Of a DNA stretch of 64,000 nt, positions 17,433 to 25,988 are shown one piece after another (positions within the stretch are counted from its first letter, which is position 1; each line of letters begins with the position of its first letter). The position numbers were made by a program, and so were the translations under genes. The notes below the pieces were generated by a model. It searched no databases, had not been told where the DNA came from, and was given only the letters and a program-made list of their open reading frames with translations. Origin of the DNA: Pseudomonas asiatica (GTDB taxonomy: Bacteria; Pseudomonadota; Gammaproteobacteria; Pseudomonadales; Pseudomonadaceae); contig NZ_CP157874.1 in the NCBI RefSeq assembly GCF_040214835.1, forward strand, positions 3,972,001-4,036,000. The letters are read 5' to 3'.

Positions 17433-18755
17433 TCAATGCCCCGAGCGCGCCGGCACTTGCAACAACACCCGCAACCCATCACTGCGGCTGTCGAACTTCA
17501 GGCTACCGGCACAACGCTGCACGATCGCCTGCACGATCGCCAGCCCCAGCCCGCATCCACCACTCTGCCCGTTACGCCAGAAGCGCTCGGTCAGGTGTTC
17601 CAGGTCCGCCTCGGCAATCCCCGGCCCATGGTCCCGCACCATGAAGCCCACCTGGCCATCAGCCATCTGCACCTCAAGCTCCACCGCCTCGTCGCCGCCA
17701 TGGCGCAAGGCGTTGTCCAGCAGGTTGCGCAGCGCCGCCACCGCCAACGGCGCAGGCATGCCCAGGTAGATCTGCGTAGCGGCTTCAGGCAAGCGCAGCA
17801 CGATGCGCCGGTTGTCACCGCCGCCGGCATCCTGCACCGCCTGCCGGGCCACCTGCTCGGCGCTGCACTGCACGCCATCCTCGAACGACAGGCTGCCCTC
17901 CACCCGCGCCAGCATCAACAACTGCTCCAGCGTGCGGTGCATGCGGTCGGCGCCCTGCTCGGCATGTTCCAGCGCCTGCTCACGCACGGCGCCATCGGTC
18001 ATCCGCGCTACCTGCAGGTGGGTCTTGATCGCCGTCAGCGGGCTGCGCAGTTCATGCGCGGCATCGTCGGTCAGGCGCCGCTCACGCTCGATGGTCTGGG
18101 CAATACGCAGGAACAGCTGGTTCTGGGTTTCCAGCAACGGTTGCAGTTCGCTGGGCATGCCCGCCACCTGCAGCGGCTCGACGCTGTCCGCGCGCCGGCG
18201 GCGCAGGGCATCGCGCATGCGGTTGAGCGGCTCCAGGCCCTTGCCCAGGCCGATCCACAACAACCCCAGGCTGCCAAGCAGGGCCATCAGCACCGGCGCC
18301 GAGGCTGCCAGCAGGATCGACTGGTTCAGCGCCTCGCGCTCCATGTGCCGGTCGGCGGTGGTGATTCGCACATCGCCATGGTTGTAGGTGAAGGTGCGCC
18401 ACAGCGCGTCGTCGATGGTCTGGTTACGGAAACCGCTGCGTTCATCGTCCATGACGCCATCATGCTTGTGGTTGCTGGCGAGAATCTCGCCACGCAGCGA
18501 GCTGACCTGGCAGGCCATGCCGTCCGGCACGCTGAACTGGTCGGCGGAAAAATGCGCCTCCCCACCCTTGGCGGTCAGCGGCTGCGGCAGCTGGTCGATC
18601 AGCCCGGCAACCATGCGCGCCGAAGCCACCAGGCGCTGGTCGAGGGAGAACATCATCTGCTGGCGCAGGTCGCGCAGCATCCACGCGGCGGCCAGCGCCC
18701 AGATGATCACGAAGGCGCTGCCCAGGATCAGGCTCAGGCGTACCCGCAGGCTCAT
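17433..18755 (-). CDS. Sensor histidine kinase, QseC-like
   Basis: This 440-residue membrane kinase has an N-terminal SLRVRLSLI start and helix (~5-28), a periplasmic domain to ~145, a second helix (~147-168) and a HAMP-like linker. The H-box HELRSPLTAIK lies near residue 233. The N-box reads NLLDNALRHGGD, and the G-boxes are DHGPGI and GCGLGLAI. The overall layout and N-terminus resemble QseC/PmrB kinases. It overlaps the response regulator stop by 4 bases, so the two are co-transcribed with the regulator first. The signal is unknown; the neighbours are a molybdenum hydroxylase operon and pvdH. Confidence 0.85.
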   Translation of the reverse strand: MSLRVRLSLILGSAFVIIWALAAAWMLRDLRQQMMFSLDQRLVASARMVAGLIDQLPQPLTAKGGEAHFSADQFSVPDGMACQVSSLRGEILASNHKHDGVMDDERSGFRNQTIDDALWRTFTYNHGDVRITTADRHMEREALNQSILLAASAPVLMALLGSLGLLWIGLGKGLEPLNRMRDALRRRRADSVEPLQVAGMPSELQPLLETQNQLFLRIAQTIERERRLTDDAAHELRSPLTAIKTHLQVARMTDGAVREQALEHAEQGADRMHRTLEQLLMLARVEGSLSFEDGVQCSAEQVARQAVQDAGGGDNRRIVLRLPEAATQIYLGMPAPLAVAALRNLLDNALRHGGDEAVELEVQMADGQVGFMVRDHGPGIAEADLEHLTERFWRNGQSGGCGLGLAIVQAIVQRCAGSLKFDSRSDGLRVLLQVPARSGH

Positions 18756-19435
18756 GATGCGGCCTCCTCCGGCGCCTGCGCCGGGCCAAGGCGGTAGCCC
18801 AGACCGCGCACGGTCTCGACGATGCCGTTGCCCAGTTTGCGCCGCAGATGGTGGATATGCACGTTCAGGGCATTGCTCTCGACTTCGTCGCTGAAGCCGT
18901 ACACGCAGTCTTTGAGCTGCTCGCCGGACAGCACCCGCCCGGGGTTCTGCAGCAGCGCCTGGAGCAATGCCTGTTCACGCCGGGACAGGTCTACCGGCTG
19001 GCCGGCCAGGGTTGCCTCGCAGCTGCTCGGGTCGTAGCGCAGCGGGCCGTGTTCGATCACATTCACCGCCCGCCCGGCCACCCGCCGCAGCAGGGTGTGC
19101 AGGCGAGCAGCCAGCTCGCGCAGGTCGAACGGCTTGAGCAGGTAATCGTCGGCACCGGCCTGCAGGCCATCGACCCGGTCGGTGACCGCATCACGGGCAG
19201 TGAGCACCAGCACTGGCAGCGTCTCGCCTTTCTCGCGCAGGCGGCGCAACAGCTTCAGGCCGTCTTCGTCGGGCAGGCCAAGGTCGAGGATCATCACGTC
19301 GAACTGCGCGGCCTGCAGCATCGCCCGTGCATCGGCGGCGTTGCCCACACGGTCCACGGTCAGGCCCTGGGCGGTAAGGCCGGCGCAGATGCCGGCGGCG
19401 ATCAGGTCGTCGTCCTCACAGAGCAGAACGTGCAT
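18752..19435 (-). CDS. OmpR-family response regulator, QseB-like
   Basis: This 227-residue regulator has a complete receiver: acidic pair in CEDDDLI, phospho-acceptor Asp in MILDLGLPDEDG, Lys in LLKPFDLRE. A winged-helix output domain follows (residues ~125-215, ending ALNVHIHHLRRKLGNGIVETVRGLGYRL). The ATG at 19435 was chosen because MHVLLCEDD is the normal receiver start; 12 extra upstream codons are open but unlikely. It forms an operon with the histidine kinase. Confidence 0.88.
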   Translation of the reverse strand: MHVLLCEDDDLIAAGICAGLTAQGLTVDRVGNAADARAMLQAAQFDVMILDLGLPDEDGLKLLRRLREKGETLPVLVLTARDAVTDRVDGLQAGADDYLLKPFDLRELAARLHTLLRRVAGRAVNVIEHGPLRYDPSSCEATLAGQPVDLSRREQALLQALLQNPGRVLSGEQLKDCVYGFSDEVESNALNVHIHHLRRKLGNGIVETVRGLGYRLGPAQAPEEAAS

Positions 19436-19555
19436 GGCGGGGCTCCCGGAATGGTGTGGCTGGCATTGCACCTTGGGCAGATTAAGGGGGGATTATGGAC
19501 CTTTTGTGGGGTGGATTGGGGTGTTCGTCTTGGGTGCGATGGCGAACACCAGGGC

Positions 19556-20119
19556 CTAAATCAACCCCTGCGGCGTATCTACATCCAGCAACACCCCAGC
19601 ATCCTCCACTTCAACCACCACGCAACAATCCCGATGCGCTTGCACCACCGACCGGGCTCCTTCATCCCCGGCAAGCTGCCCCAGCGCCGGCCAGAAGTCG
19701 CGGCCGAAGACCACCGGGTGCCCCTGCTGCCCCGCATTGCGCGGCAACACGATGGTCGAGGCGGTGGCCGCCTCGGCCAACCGACGCAAGGTTACCGACT
19801 CGATCCAAGGCATATCACCCAGCAAGATCGCCACCGCCTGCGCCTGGCTGTCACCCAACGACCTGGCGCCGGCAGCCAGGCTATGCCCCATCCCCGACGC
19901 CGCATCCGGGCTGGCGATAACCCGGCAATCGGCAGGCAAGGCAAAATCCTCGCTCCACTCGCCCGCGCGCAACACCACGCGCACATCATCGAACACCGCT
20001 TGGGCCCGTTCCACACTATGCGCCAGCAGGCTGCGACCATCAGCCAAGGTCGCCCGGCGCTTGTCTGAACCGAAACGCGTGCCGCGGCCTGCCGCCAGCA
20101 CCAGCGCAACCACGCTCAC
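19556..20119 (-). CDS. MocA/MobA-like nucleotidyltransferase
   Basis: This 187-residue protein opens with the nucleotidyltransferase motif LAAGRGTRFGSDKR (residues ~8-21) and has the LLGDMPW motif (metal-binding Asp) near residue 100. These are features of molybdenum cofactor cytidylyl- or guanylyltransferases. Its role is most likely to make the cytosine-dinucleotide form of the molybdenum cofactor for the Mo-hydroxylase encoded upstream. It starts with GTG at 20119, overlapping the XdhC-like stop codon, and is the last gene of the operon. The 120 bases up to the response regulator contain no further gene. Confidence 0.82.
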   Translation of the reverse strand: MSVVALVLAAGRGTRFGSDKRRATLADGRSLLAHSVERAQAVFDDVRVVLRAGEWSEDFALPADCRVIASPDAASGMGHSLAAGARSLGDSQAQAVAILLGDMPWIESVTLRRLAEAATASTIVLPRNAGQQGHPVVFGRDFWPALGQLAGDEGARSVVQAHRDCCVVVEVEDAGVLLDVDTPQGLI

Positions 20120-21087
20120 AGCGCGCCCCGCTCGATGCCGTTGCGCACCCGCAGAATGTCGGCCAGCACCGCCAAAGCGATCTCGGCCGGGGTCTTGCTG
20201 CCCAGGTTGAGGCCGATCGGGGCGTGGATGCGGCCCAGTTCGACCTCGCCCAGGCCACCGATCCGCCGCAGGCGTTCGCGGCGCTTGTCGGAGGTCACCC
20301 GGGAGCCCATCACACCGATATAGAACGCCTCGGTGCGCACCGCTTCGAGCATCGCCAGGTCATCGATCTTCGGGTCGTGGGTCAGCGCCACCACCGCAGT
20401 GTCGGCATGGCAACCGCCATGGGCGATGAACTCTGACGGCAGCTCGTGGCGCACTTCGATGCCATCCAGCCGCACGCCGTCGAGCACTTCGTCACGGGGC
20501 TCGCAAAGGATGACTTCGAAGCCCATGCCCTTGCCGAACTCGGCACAGAAATGCGCGACGCTGGAGTACCCGGCCAACAGCAGACGCTGGGCGGCACCCA
20601 CACGCAAGCGTACACAAGCACTTTCACGCTGCACACGCGGCCCCTGGCTGTGGTCATCGGCAAGCAGGCGCCTGCCCTCGGGCAGGCTCACTTCACGCAG
20701 CACGCGGCGCTGGCCCTGCAATGCGCTTTCCAGCTCACGCAGGTGCGCCTGCACCTCGCATTCGGCCGGCAGGTTCTCCACCAGCACTTCCAGCACGCCG
20801 CCACACGGCAGGCGGATGCTCGAACGCGAGTCGCTGCCATCGCCATAACGCACGATGGCCACTGGCTCGGGAAACTCCCCCCGGCCCACGCGCTCGAGAA
20901 AGTCGTCTTCGACGCAGCCACCGGACAGCGAACCCAGCCACTGCCCGCTGGCGTTCACCGCCAGCAGCGAGCCCGGCGCACGGGGCGCCGAGCCATAGGT
21001 GGCGAGCACCGTGCACAACCACACCCGCTGGCCACCGCACGACCACTGCAACGCCTGGCGGACCACCTGTAGATCGAGATGCTGCAC
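20116..21087 (-). CDS. XdhC/CoxI-family molybdoenzyme maturation factor
   Basis: This 323-residue protein has the XdhC N-terminal motif (VLATYGSAPRAPGSLLAV, then LGSLSGGCVEDD) and a C-terminal Rossmann domain (LLLAGYSSVAHF; VVALTHDPKIDD; IGVMGSR). Family members bind, sulfurate and insert the molybdenum cofactor into xanthine-dehydrogenase-like enzymes. Its gene lies 3 bases after the cytochrome c gene and overlaps the MocA-like gene, so it serves the same enzyme complex. It is cytoplasmic, as expected for cofactor insertion before Tat export. Confidence 0.88.
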   Translation of the reverse strand: MQHLDLQVVRQALQWSCGGQRVWLCTVLATYGSAPRAPGSLLAVNASGQWLGSLSGGCVEDDFLERVGRGEFPEPVAIVRYGDGSDSRSSIRLPCGGVLEVLVENLPAECEVQAHLRELESALQGQRRVLREVSLPEGRRLLADDHSQGPRVQRESACVRLRVGAAQRLLLAGYSSVAHFCAEFGKGMGFEVILCEPRDEVLDGVRLDGIEVRHELPSEFIAHGGCHADTAVVALTHDPKIDDLAMLEAVRTEAFYIGVMGSRVTSDKRRERLRRIGGLGEVELGRIHAPIGLNLGSKTPAEIALAVLADILRVRNGIERGAL

Positions 21088-21090
21088 CCT

Positions 21091-22302
21091 TTACTCCGCC
21101 TTCAGCTCGGCGAGCTGCTGTACGCTCAGGTCACCGGGCAATCCACCCCAGGCCTGGCGCAGGTAGTTGACCATATCCGCCACCTGCTGGTCATCGAGCT
21201 TGTCGGCAAAGCCCGGCATCGGCTGCATGCGCTCGAAGCCGGTGAACTGCTGCTCACGGATGCCTTCGAGGACCACCTTGACCAGGTTGCGCGAGTCGGC
21301 CTGGCGCAGCACCGTGTTGCCGCGCATAGCCACGGCGATGTGCGGCTTGCCCTCGCCGTCCACCCCGTGGCAGCCGGCGCAGACATTCAGGTATTGCTGG
21401 CGGCCGCGCCTGGCGCTGTCGCTCATCTGCTCCAGTGCCACCGCCTGGATGGCCTTGGCCGGCGGTGGCTGGTCGCCCAGCAGGTAGGTGGCCATGGCCG
21501 CCAGGTCGGCATCCTCCAGGTGCTGGGTGCTGTGGTGCACCACCGGGAACATTTCGTTGAACATGCTGCCCTGGGCACTGATGCCGTGCTTGAGGAAAGT
21601 GGTCAGGTCCGGCTGGGTCCAGCCGCGCTCGGCCAGGTCCTGGGCCAGCAGGCTCGGGGCCAGGTAGCCACCCAGCAGGCCGCCGCTCAGGCGCTGGTCC
21701 TGCTGCAACGCACCGATCGGGTTGCGCGGGGTATGGCACTCGCCGCAATGGCCCATGACTTCGACCATGTACTGCCCACGCTGCCAGGCCGGGCTTTTGC
21801 CCTCGGTCGGCTGCAGTTGCACGCTTTTACCGTACAACATGTTCCAGCCGCTCAGCCCCTGGCGCACGTTGAACGGAAAGCGCAACGCAGTCTGCGGTGC
21901 CGGGCGATTGATTGGCGGCACGGTCATCAGGTAGGCGAGGATCGCGTCCGAATCTTCGCGCTTGATCAGGTGGTACGAGGTGTACGGCATCGCCGGGTAG
22001 AGGTTGGCGCCGTCCTTGCGCTTGCCCTCGGTTACCGCCGCGAAGAATTCGTCGGCGCTGTAGTTGCCGATGCCGTACTGCTTGTCCGGGGTGATGTTGC
22101 TGCCGTAAATGGTGCCGAACGGCGAATGGATCGGCAGGCCGCCGGCGTACGGCGCGCCGCCTTCGGCGGTGTGGCAGGCCATGCAGTCGGCCGCGCGGGC
22201 CAGGTATTCACCGCGCTTGACCTGCGCCTGGTCGGCTGCCTGGGCAAACGAGGTAATGGCAAGGCCGAGAGCCAGCGCCAGTGCGCTACGAACAAGACCC
22301 AT
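21091..22302 (-). CDS. Tri-haem cytochrome c subunit of the molybdenum dehydrogenase
   Basis: This 403-residue protein has a Sec signal peptide (cleavage near AQA-AD, residue ~23) and three CxxCH haem motifs: CMACH (~37), CGECH (~180) and CAGCH (~316). It belongs to the three-domain cytochromes that pass electrons from periplasmic dehydrogenases to the respiratory chain. It follows the 2Fe-2S subunit by 2 bases, so it is the electron exit of the complex. The ATG at 22302 was chosen because it directly begins the signal peptide; the frame is open much further upstream but overlaps the preceding gene. Confidence 0.88.
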   Translation of the reverse strand: MGLVRSALALALGLAITSFAQAADQAQVKRGEYLARAADCMACHTAEGGAPYAGGLPIHSPFGTIYGSNITPDKQYGIGNYSADEFFAAVTEGKRKDGANLYPAMPYTSYHLIKREDSDAILAYLMTVPPINRPAPQTALRFPFNVRQGLSGWNMLYGKSVQLQPTEGKSPAWQRGQYMVEVMGHCGECHTPRNPIGALQQDQRLSGGLLGGYLAPSLLAQDLAERGWTQPDLTTFLKHGISAQGSMFNEMFPVVHHSTQHLEDADLAAMATYLLGDQPPPAKAIQAVALEQMSDSARRGRQQYLNVCAGCHGVDGEGKPHIAVAMRGNTVLRQADSRNLVKVVLEGIREQQFTGFERMQPMPGFADKLDDQQVADMVNYLRQAWGGLPGDLSVQQLAELKAE

Positions 22303-22304
22303 GC

Positions 22305-22841
22305 TCAACCCTCCTTGACCAGGCCGAGGTCGTTGAGCACCGTGCGGGTGGCGTCGTAGTAACGCACGTAGCCGGTGCAACGGCAGATGTGGTGGCCCAG
22401 GCTCGCCTCGATGCGGTCTTCCACCTCGCTCTTCTTCAACGGCTGGCGCTGGGCGGTTTCCACCAGCACCGTGGCGGCATTGACGAAGCCCGGCGCGCAG
22501 TAGCTGCACTGGAAGGCGAACAGGTCGACGAACTTCTGCTGGATCGGGTTCAGCGTGAGGTTGCCGGCCTCGTCCTGTTTGGCATGGCCCTCGATGGTGC
22601 GGACCTTCTTGCCCTCGAAGTAATGCGCGCCGGTAATGCAGGTGCGCACCTCCTCGCTGGTGCCGTCGGGGTTGTCGACGATCACCACGCAGGCGTGGCA
22701 GATGCCCTGGCCGCAGCCCAGGCGCGAGCCGGTGAGGTTCTGGTGTTCGTGCAGGTAGTCGATCATCGCCAGGTCGTCGGGGACCTCGACCGGGCCGACC
22801 GGTTGACCGTTGAGGGTCAGTTGCAGTGGACGGTTAGCCAT
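22305..22841 (-). CDS. 2Fe-2S subunit, IorA-like
   Basis: This 178-residue protein has the plant-type 2Fe-2S motif in the N-terminal half (GCGQGICHACVV with a later Cys) and the second cluster in the C-terminal half (CSYC and CRCTGY). This is the usual small subunit of molybdenum hydroxylases such as isoquinoline 1-oxidoreductase or PaoA-type enzymes. It relays electrons from the Mo subunit to the cytochrome. The start at 22841 overlaps the end of the Mo-subunit gene by 8 bases. It has no signal peptide and is probably exported with its Tat-bearing partner. Confidence 0.9.
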   Translation of the reverse strand: MANRPLQLTLNGQPVGPVEVPDDLAMIDYLHEHQNLTGSRLGCGQGICHACVVIVDNPDGTSEEVRTCITGAHYFEGKKVRTIEGHAKQDEAGNLTLNPIQQKFVDLFAFQCSYCAPGFVNAATVLVETAQRQPLKKSEVEDRIEASLGHHICRCTGYVRYYDATRTVLNDLGLVKEG

Positions 22842-25665
22842 TGAGGGCCTCCTTGATACGGGCTGGGGTGATGGGGAGATCGCGAACGCGCTTGCCGATG
22901 GCATGCGCGACGGCATTGCCGATGGCACCGACGACCGGGATCATCACCACTTCGGCGATGCCCTTGGACGGGTCGGTCGGTGACAGCGGCGGGAGGATTT
23001 CGCTGGTCTGCTGCCACACCGCCACGTCGCGCGCGTGCGGCAGGCGGTAGCGGTTGAAGTTCCAGTCGCCCTCCCCGGGCCCGCCCTCGTACAACGGCAT
23101 TTCTTCGGTCAAGGCATGGCCGATGCCCATGGCGATACCGCCTTCGAGCTGGCCCTTGACCAGTTCCGGCACCAGCACCCGGCCGCACTCGACCCAGCTG
23201 TGGTGGTTGAGCACCTGCACTTCGTGAGTGCCCTTGTTCACCTTGACTTCGACAATGGTCGCCACCGGGCTGTAGTAGGTGACCATGGCGTTGTTCAGCT
23301 GGGTGTCGGGGTAAGCGGCGTTCTGCCGGTCGAGCAGGTGGTAGCCGTGGCTGCTCATCTGCGCCTTCTTGGCGTTCACCGCGCCATCGCCGTACTTCAC
23401 CGCCACCGCGTCGAGCGGGAAGCGCTCGCGCACGCCGTCGATGACGAAGTCGGCCTCGGCCCAGCTCCAGCGGTTGAAACCGTGCACGCTGACGCCGGTG
23501 ACCAGGCCCATGTCATGGGCCTTTTGTGCCAGCTGGGCGAACGGGATCGGTGACAGGCCGTTGCCGGTCAGCTCGCCGTTGACCCATACCGCATTCTCGC
23601 GGCGCACCACCAGCGGGTTGGCCTGGCCGCCGTACGGGCCCTGGCGCCAGATGGCCATGGCCGCCGGCCACAGACCGTGGTTGAACAGCACGCGTGCTGC
23701 TTCGCGAGTGGCATGGCTGAAGTAGAAGGCCGAGTTGGTCGCCGACGACGGCGAAGCAAGCTTGCCGACCCAGCGCGGGTTGCGCAGCGCGGCGTCCTGC
23801 TCGGGCTGGCTGATCAGGTACGGGTTGCCGCTGGTGGTCAGCTGCAGCTCCGGCCATTCGGTGACCGCGGTCTTCACCTCGTCGGCCGAGCGGCCAAGGA
23901 AATCGCTGACCACCAGGGCCTGGGAGGTGGACATGCCGGTACCCAGCTCGGTGCCGATGTGGCGCAGGCTGATGCGCCCATCGCGGCTGAATTCGATGCT
24001 GGCCATGGGGGCTTCGGAGCCGGTGCCGAAGTCTTTCTGGCAGATGGCAAAGCCCACGCCATACCAGTGGTCCGGGTCCTTGGCGTCCATCTGCTGCTTG
24101 CGCGCGTCGCGGTTGCGCCACCAGTCGTGCACGGCGGCCTTGTCGAGAATCTCGTACAGGCGCAGGGCGCCGGCCGGGACCGCGCCCTGGGTGTTCTTCA
24201 TGCCCGACTTCAGCGCGTTGGCGCGGCGCAGGTCGATGGCATCGACGCCCAGGCGCCCGGCGATCTCATCCACCATCATTTCGGTGGCGGCCATGGTCTG
24301 CAGGGTGCCGTAGCCGCGCATGGAGCCGGCCTCGACGCCACGGGAATGATAGGCAGTGACCGACAGGTCGTTCTGCGGCATGTAGTAGATCGACTGCGCC
24401 GCCGTGGCCCCCACCGCTGCCACCGACGGGCTGTAGTTGATACGCCCGCCGCCGTCGCAGCTCATGTCGGCGCGGAAGATCTTGAAGCTGTTGTCCTTCT
24501 TGTCCACCGCCAACTGGTAGCGGATATCGAAGGCATGGCGCTTGATGCCGCTCTGGAACTGCTCGTAGCGGTCGTTGGCCAGGCGGATCGGCACACCGGC
24601 GCCATACAGCGCGGCCACGGCGGCGTAGAAGACGAAGATGTTGTTGTCTTTCGAGCCGTAGCCCACGGTATAGCCCGGGTGCATGTTCAGCGTGTTCAGG
24701 GCGAAGCGCGACGGCTTGATCATGTGCACGCATTCCTGCGCCACTTCGAACGGGCACTGGGTCGCGACCACGAAGTGCAGCGTGCCGCTGGCCGGGTCGT
24801 ACCAGCCGTTGCCGTTGTCCGGCTCCAAGGCGGCCGGCTCGATGGACGGCGTCTTGTAGCGCTCGTCGAACACCAGCCAGTCCTCGGGTGGGTTGTCCAG
24901 CTGCTCGGCCATGCGCTTGGCGTAGAACAGGCCCTGCTCGGTCAGGTCGCCATGCTGGTTGGGCTGCTTCGACCACACCGGCTTGCGGTTGAGGATGGTG
25001 GGGAACAGCATGGAATTCTTCAGGCTGGAAAATTCATCGTCGTCGAACGGCGTGGCACCGCCCACGCGCACGAAGCGGAAGCTGCCGTAGGGGTCGCGCT
25101 GGTACAGCGGCGCCTGGGCGCCATAGCGGATCGCCTGGTCGTTGAACTGCAGCTTGCGCTTGGCCTGACGGAAGCGCTCGAAGTCGTGCCAGATCAGGAT
25201 CGCCACCGGGTGGCCGATGAACATCGGCACCTTGCCGGGCGGCAGCAGCGGGTCGGGCGAGTGGGCCTCGGGCCAGGCGATGCCGTCCTTTTCCAGGTCG
25301 GCCGCGGTGACGATGCGGTCCGGCTGCAGGTCGGCGCCAAGCAGGCTGAGGTCATGGCCGGCATAGATACGGTCGGCCTTGGTCGCCTTGAGCAGCAGCG
25401 CATGCCCCTGCTGCGCGGGCCAGCCGGGCATGTCCTTGGCACGGATGTCGCGGGCGAACACCTTGTCGCCGCACACCTTGGACAAGGCATCGTTACGGAA
25501 ACGCGCCTTGCCGTCATGGTTCATCCACTTCTGCGGCGAGGTGGTGACGCGTTCCTCCATCAGCGCGGCGAATGCCTGGCTGCCAAGCGGCGCCATGGTC
25601 ACGCCGACACCAGCGATCAGGCCGCCTTGCAGGAAGGCGCGCCGGGAAATATCACGGTTGGACAT
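22834..25665 (-). CDS. Molybdopterin-binding dehydrogenase subunit, IorB-like, Tat-exported
   Basis: This 943-residue protein starts with a twin-arginine signal (SRRAFLQGG, residues ~8-16). It then matches the large subunit of isoquinoline-oxidoreductase/aldehyde-dehydrogenase type Mo-hydroxylases, with cofactor-contact segments such as GVEAGSMRGYG and the C-terminal GGIAMGIGHAL. With the 2Fe-2S subunit and tri-haem cytochrome it forms a periplasmic three-component aldehyde or N-heterocycle dehydrogenase. The substrate cannot be told from sequence. The ATG at 25665 is chosen for the Tat signal; 69 upstream codons are open but have no coding character. Confidence 0.88.
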   Translation of the reverse strand: MSNRDISRRAFLQGGLIAGVGVTMAPLGSQAFAALMEERVTTSPQKWMNHDGKARFRNDALSKVCGDKVFARDIRAKDMPGWPAQQGHALLLKATKADRIYAGHDLSLLGADLQPDRIVTAADLEKDGIAWPEAHSPDPLLPPGKVPMFIGHPVAILIWHDFERFRQAKRKLQFNDQAIRYGAQAPLYQRDPYGSFRFVRVGGATPFDDDEFSSLKNSMLFPTILNRKPVWSKQPNQHGDLTEQGLFYAKRMAEQLDNPPEDWLVFDERYKTPSIEPAALEPDNGNGWYDPASGTLHFVVATQCPFEVAQECVHMIKPSRFALNTLNMHPGYTVGYGSKDNNIFVFYAAVAALYGAGVPIRLANDRYEQFQSGIKRHAFDIRYQLAVDKKDNSFKIFRADMSCDGGGRINYSPSVAAVGATAAQSIYYMPQNDLSVTAYHSRGVEAGSMRGYGTLQTMAATEMMVDEIAGRLGVDAIDLRRANALKSGMKNTQGAVPAGALRLYEILDKAAVHDWWRNRDARKQQMDAKDPDHWYGVGFAICQKDFGTGSEAPMASIEFSRDGRISLRHIGTELGTGMSTSQALVVSDFLGRSADEVKTAVTEWPELQLTTSGNPYLISQPEQDAALRNPRWVGKLASPSSATNSAFYFSHATREAARVLFNHGLWPAAMAIWRQGPYGGQANPLVVRRENAVWVNGELTGNGLSPIPFAQLAQKAHDMGLVTGVSVHGFNRWSWAEADFVIDGVRERFPLDAVAVKYGDGAVNAKKAQMSSHGYHLLDRQNAAYPDTQLNNAMVTYYSPVATIVEVKVNKGTHEVQVLNHHSWVECGRVLVPELVKGQLEGGIAMGIGHALTEEMPLYEGGPGEGDWNFNRYRLPHARDVAVWQQTSEILPPLSPTDPSKGIAEVVMIPVVGAIGNAVAHAIGKRVRDLPITPARIKEALNG

Positions 25666-25988
25666 GCTTGATCCTCTGGGCAGCAGGGGGACTGCCCTTT
25701 TTTTGATTCTGGTACTAGCCTGAAAAGCTGACCTGTACGTCAACTTTACAGCAATTGTGTTGGCGCAGGCAAAGTCAAGTCGACAATATGTCGCGACAAG
25801 CCTGGGATCTGGGGCGGATTTTGCTCTGGGGCTGGTAGGTGGTTGTCTTAGGATCTCCCAGGCGCAGACCATCCCACGGCAAACACCTGCAAGCCCTGAT
25901 GCGCCCGCTGACCAAAAACCAGAGTTAACCTTGGGTTAATCGACCCAAGCCAGCATGACCCCTTTCAACGTACTGCCAAGGCGAAGAC
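25666..25988. promoter_or_regulatory. Divergent intergenic region of the Mo-dehydrogenase and dsbD operons
   Basis: This 323-base gap holds no gene. Two inverted repeats stand out. CGACA-ATA-TGTCG lies at 25781-25793, roughly 120 bases upstream of the Mo-subunit start. CTTGGGT, six bases, ACCCAAG lies at 25930-25949, about 40 bases before dsbD. Either could be an operator, and the second could be a leader hairpin. On the minus strand, TTGACT and TTGACG hexamers near the Mo-subunit start could serve as -35 boxes but lack convincing -10 partners. Pure inference from pattern. Confidence 0.4.
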
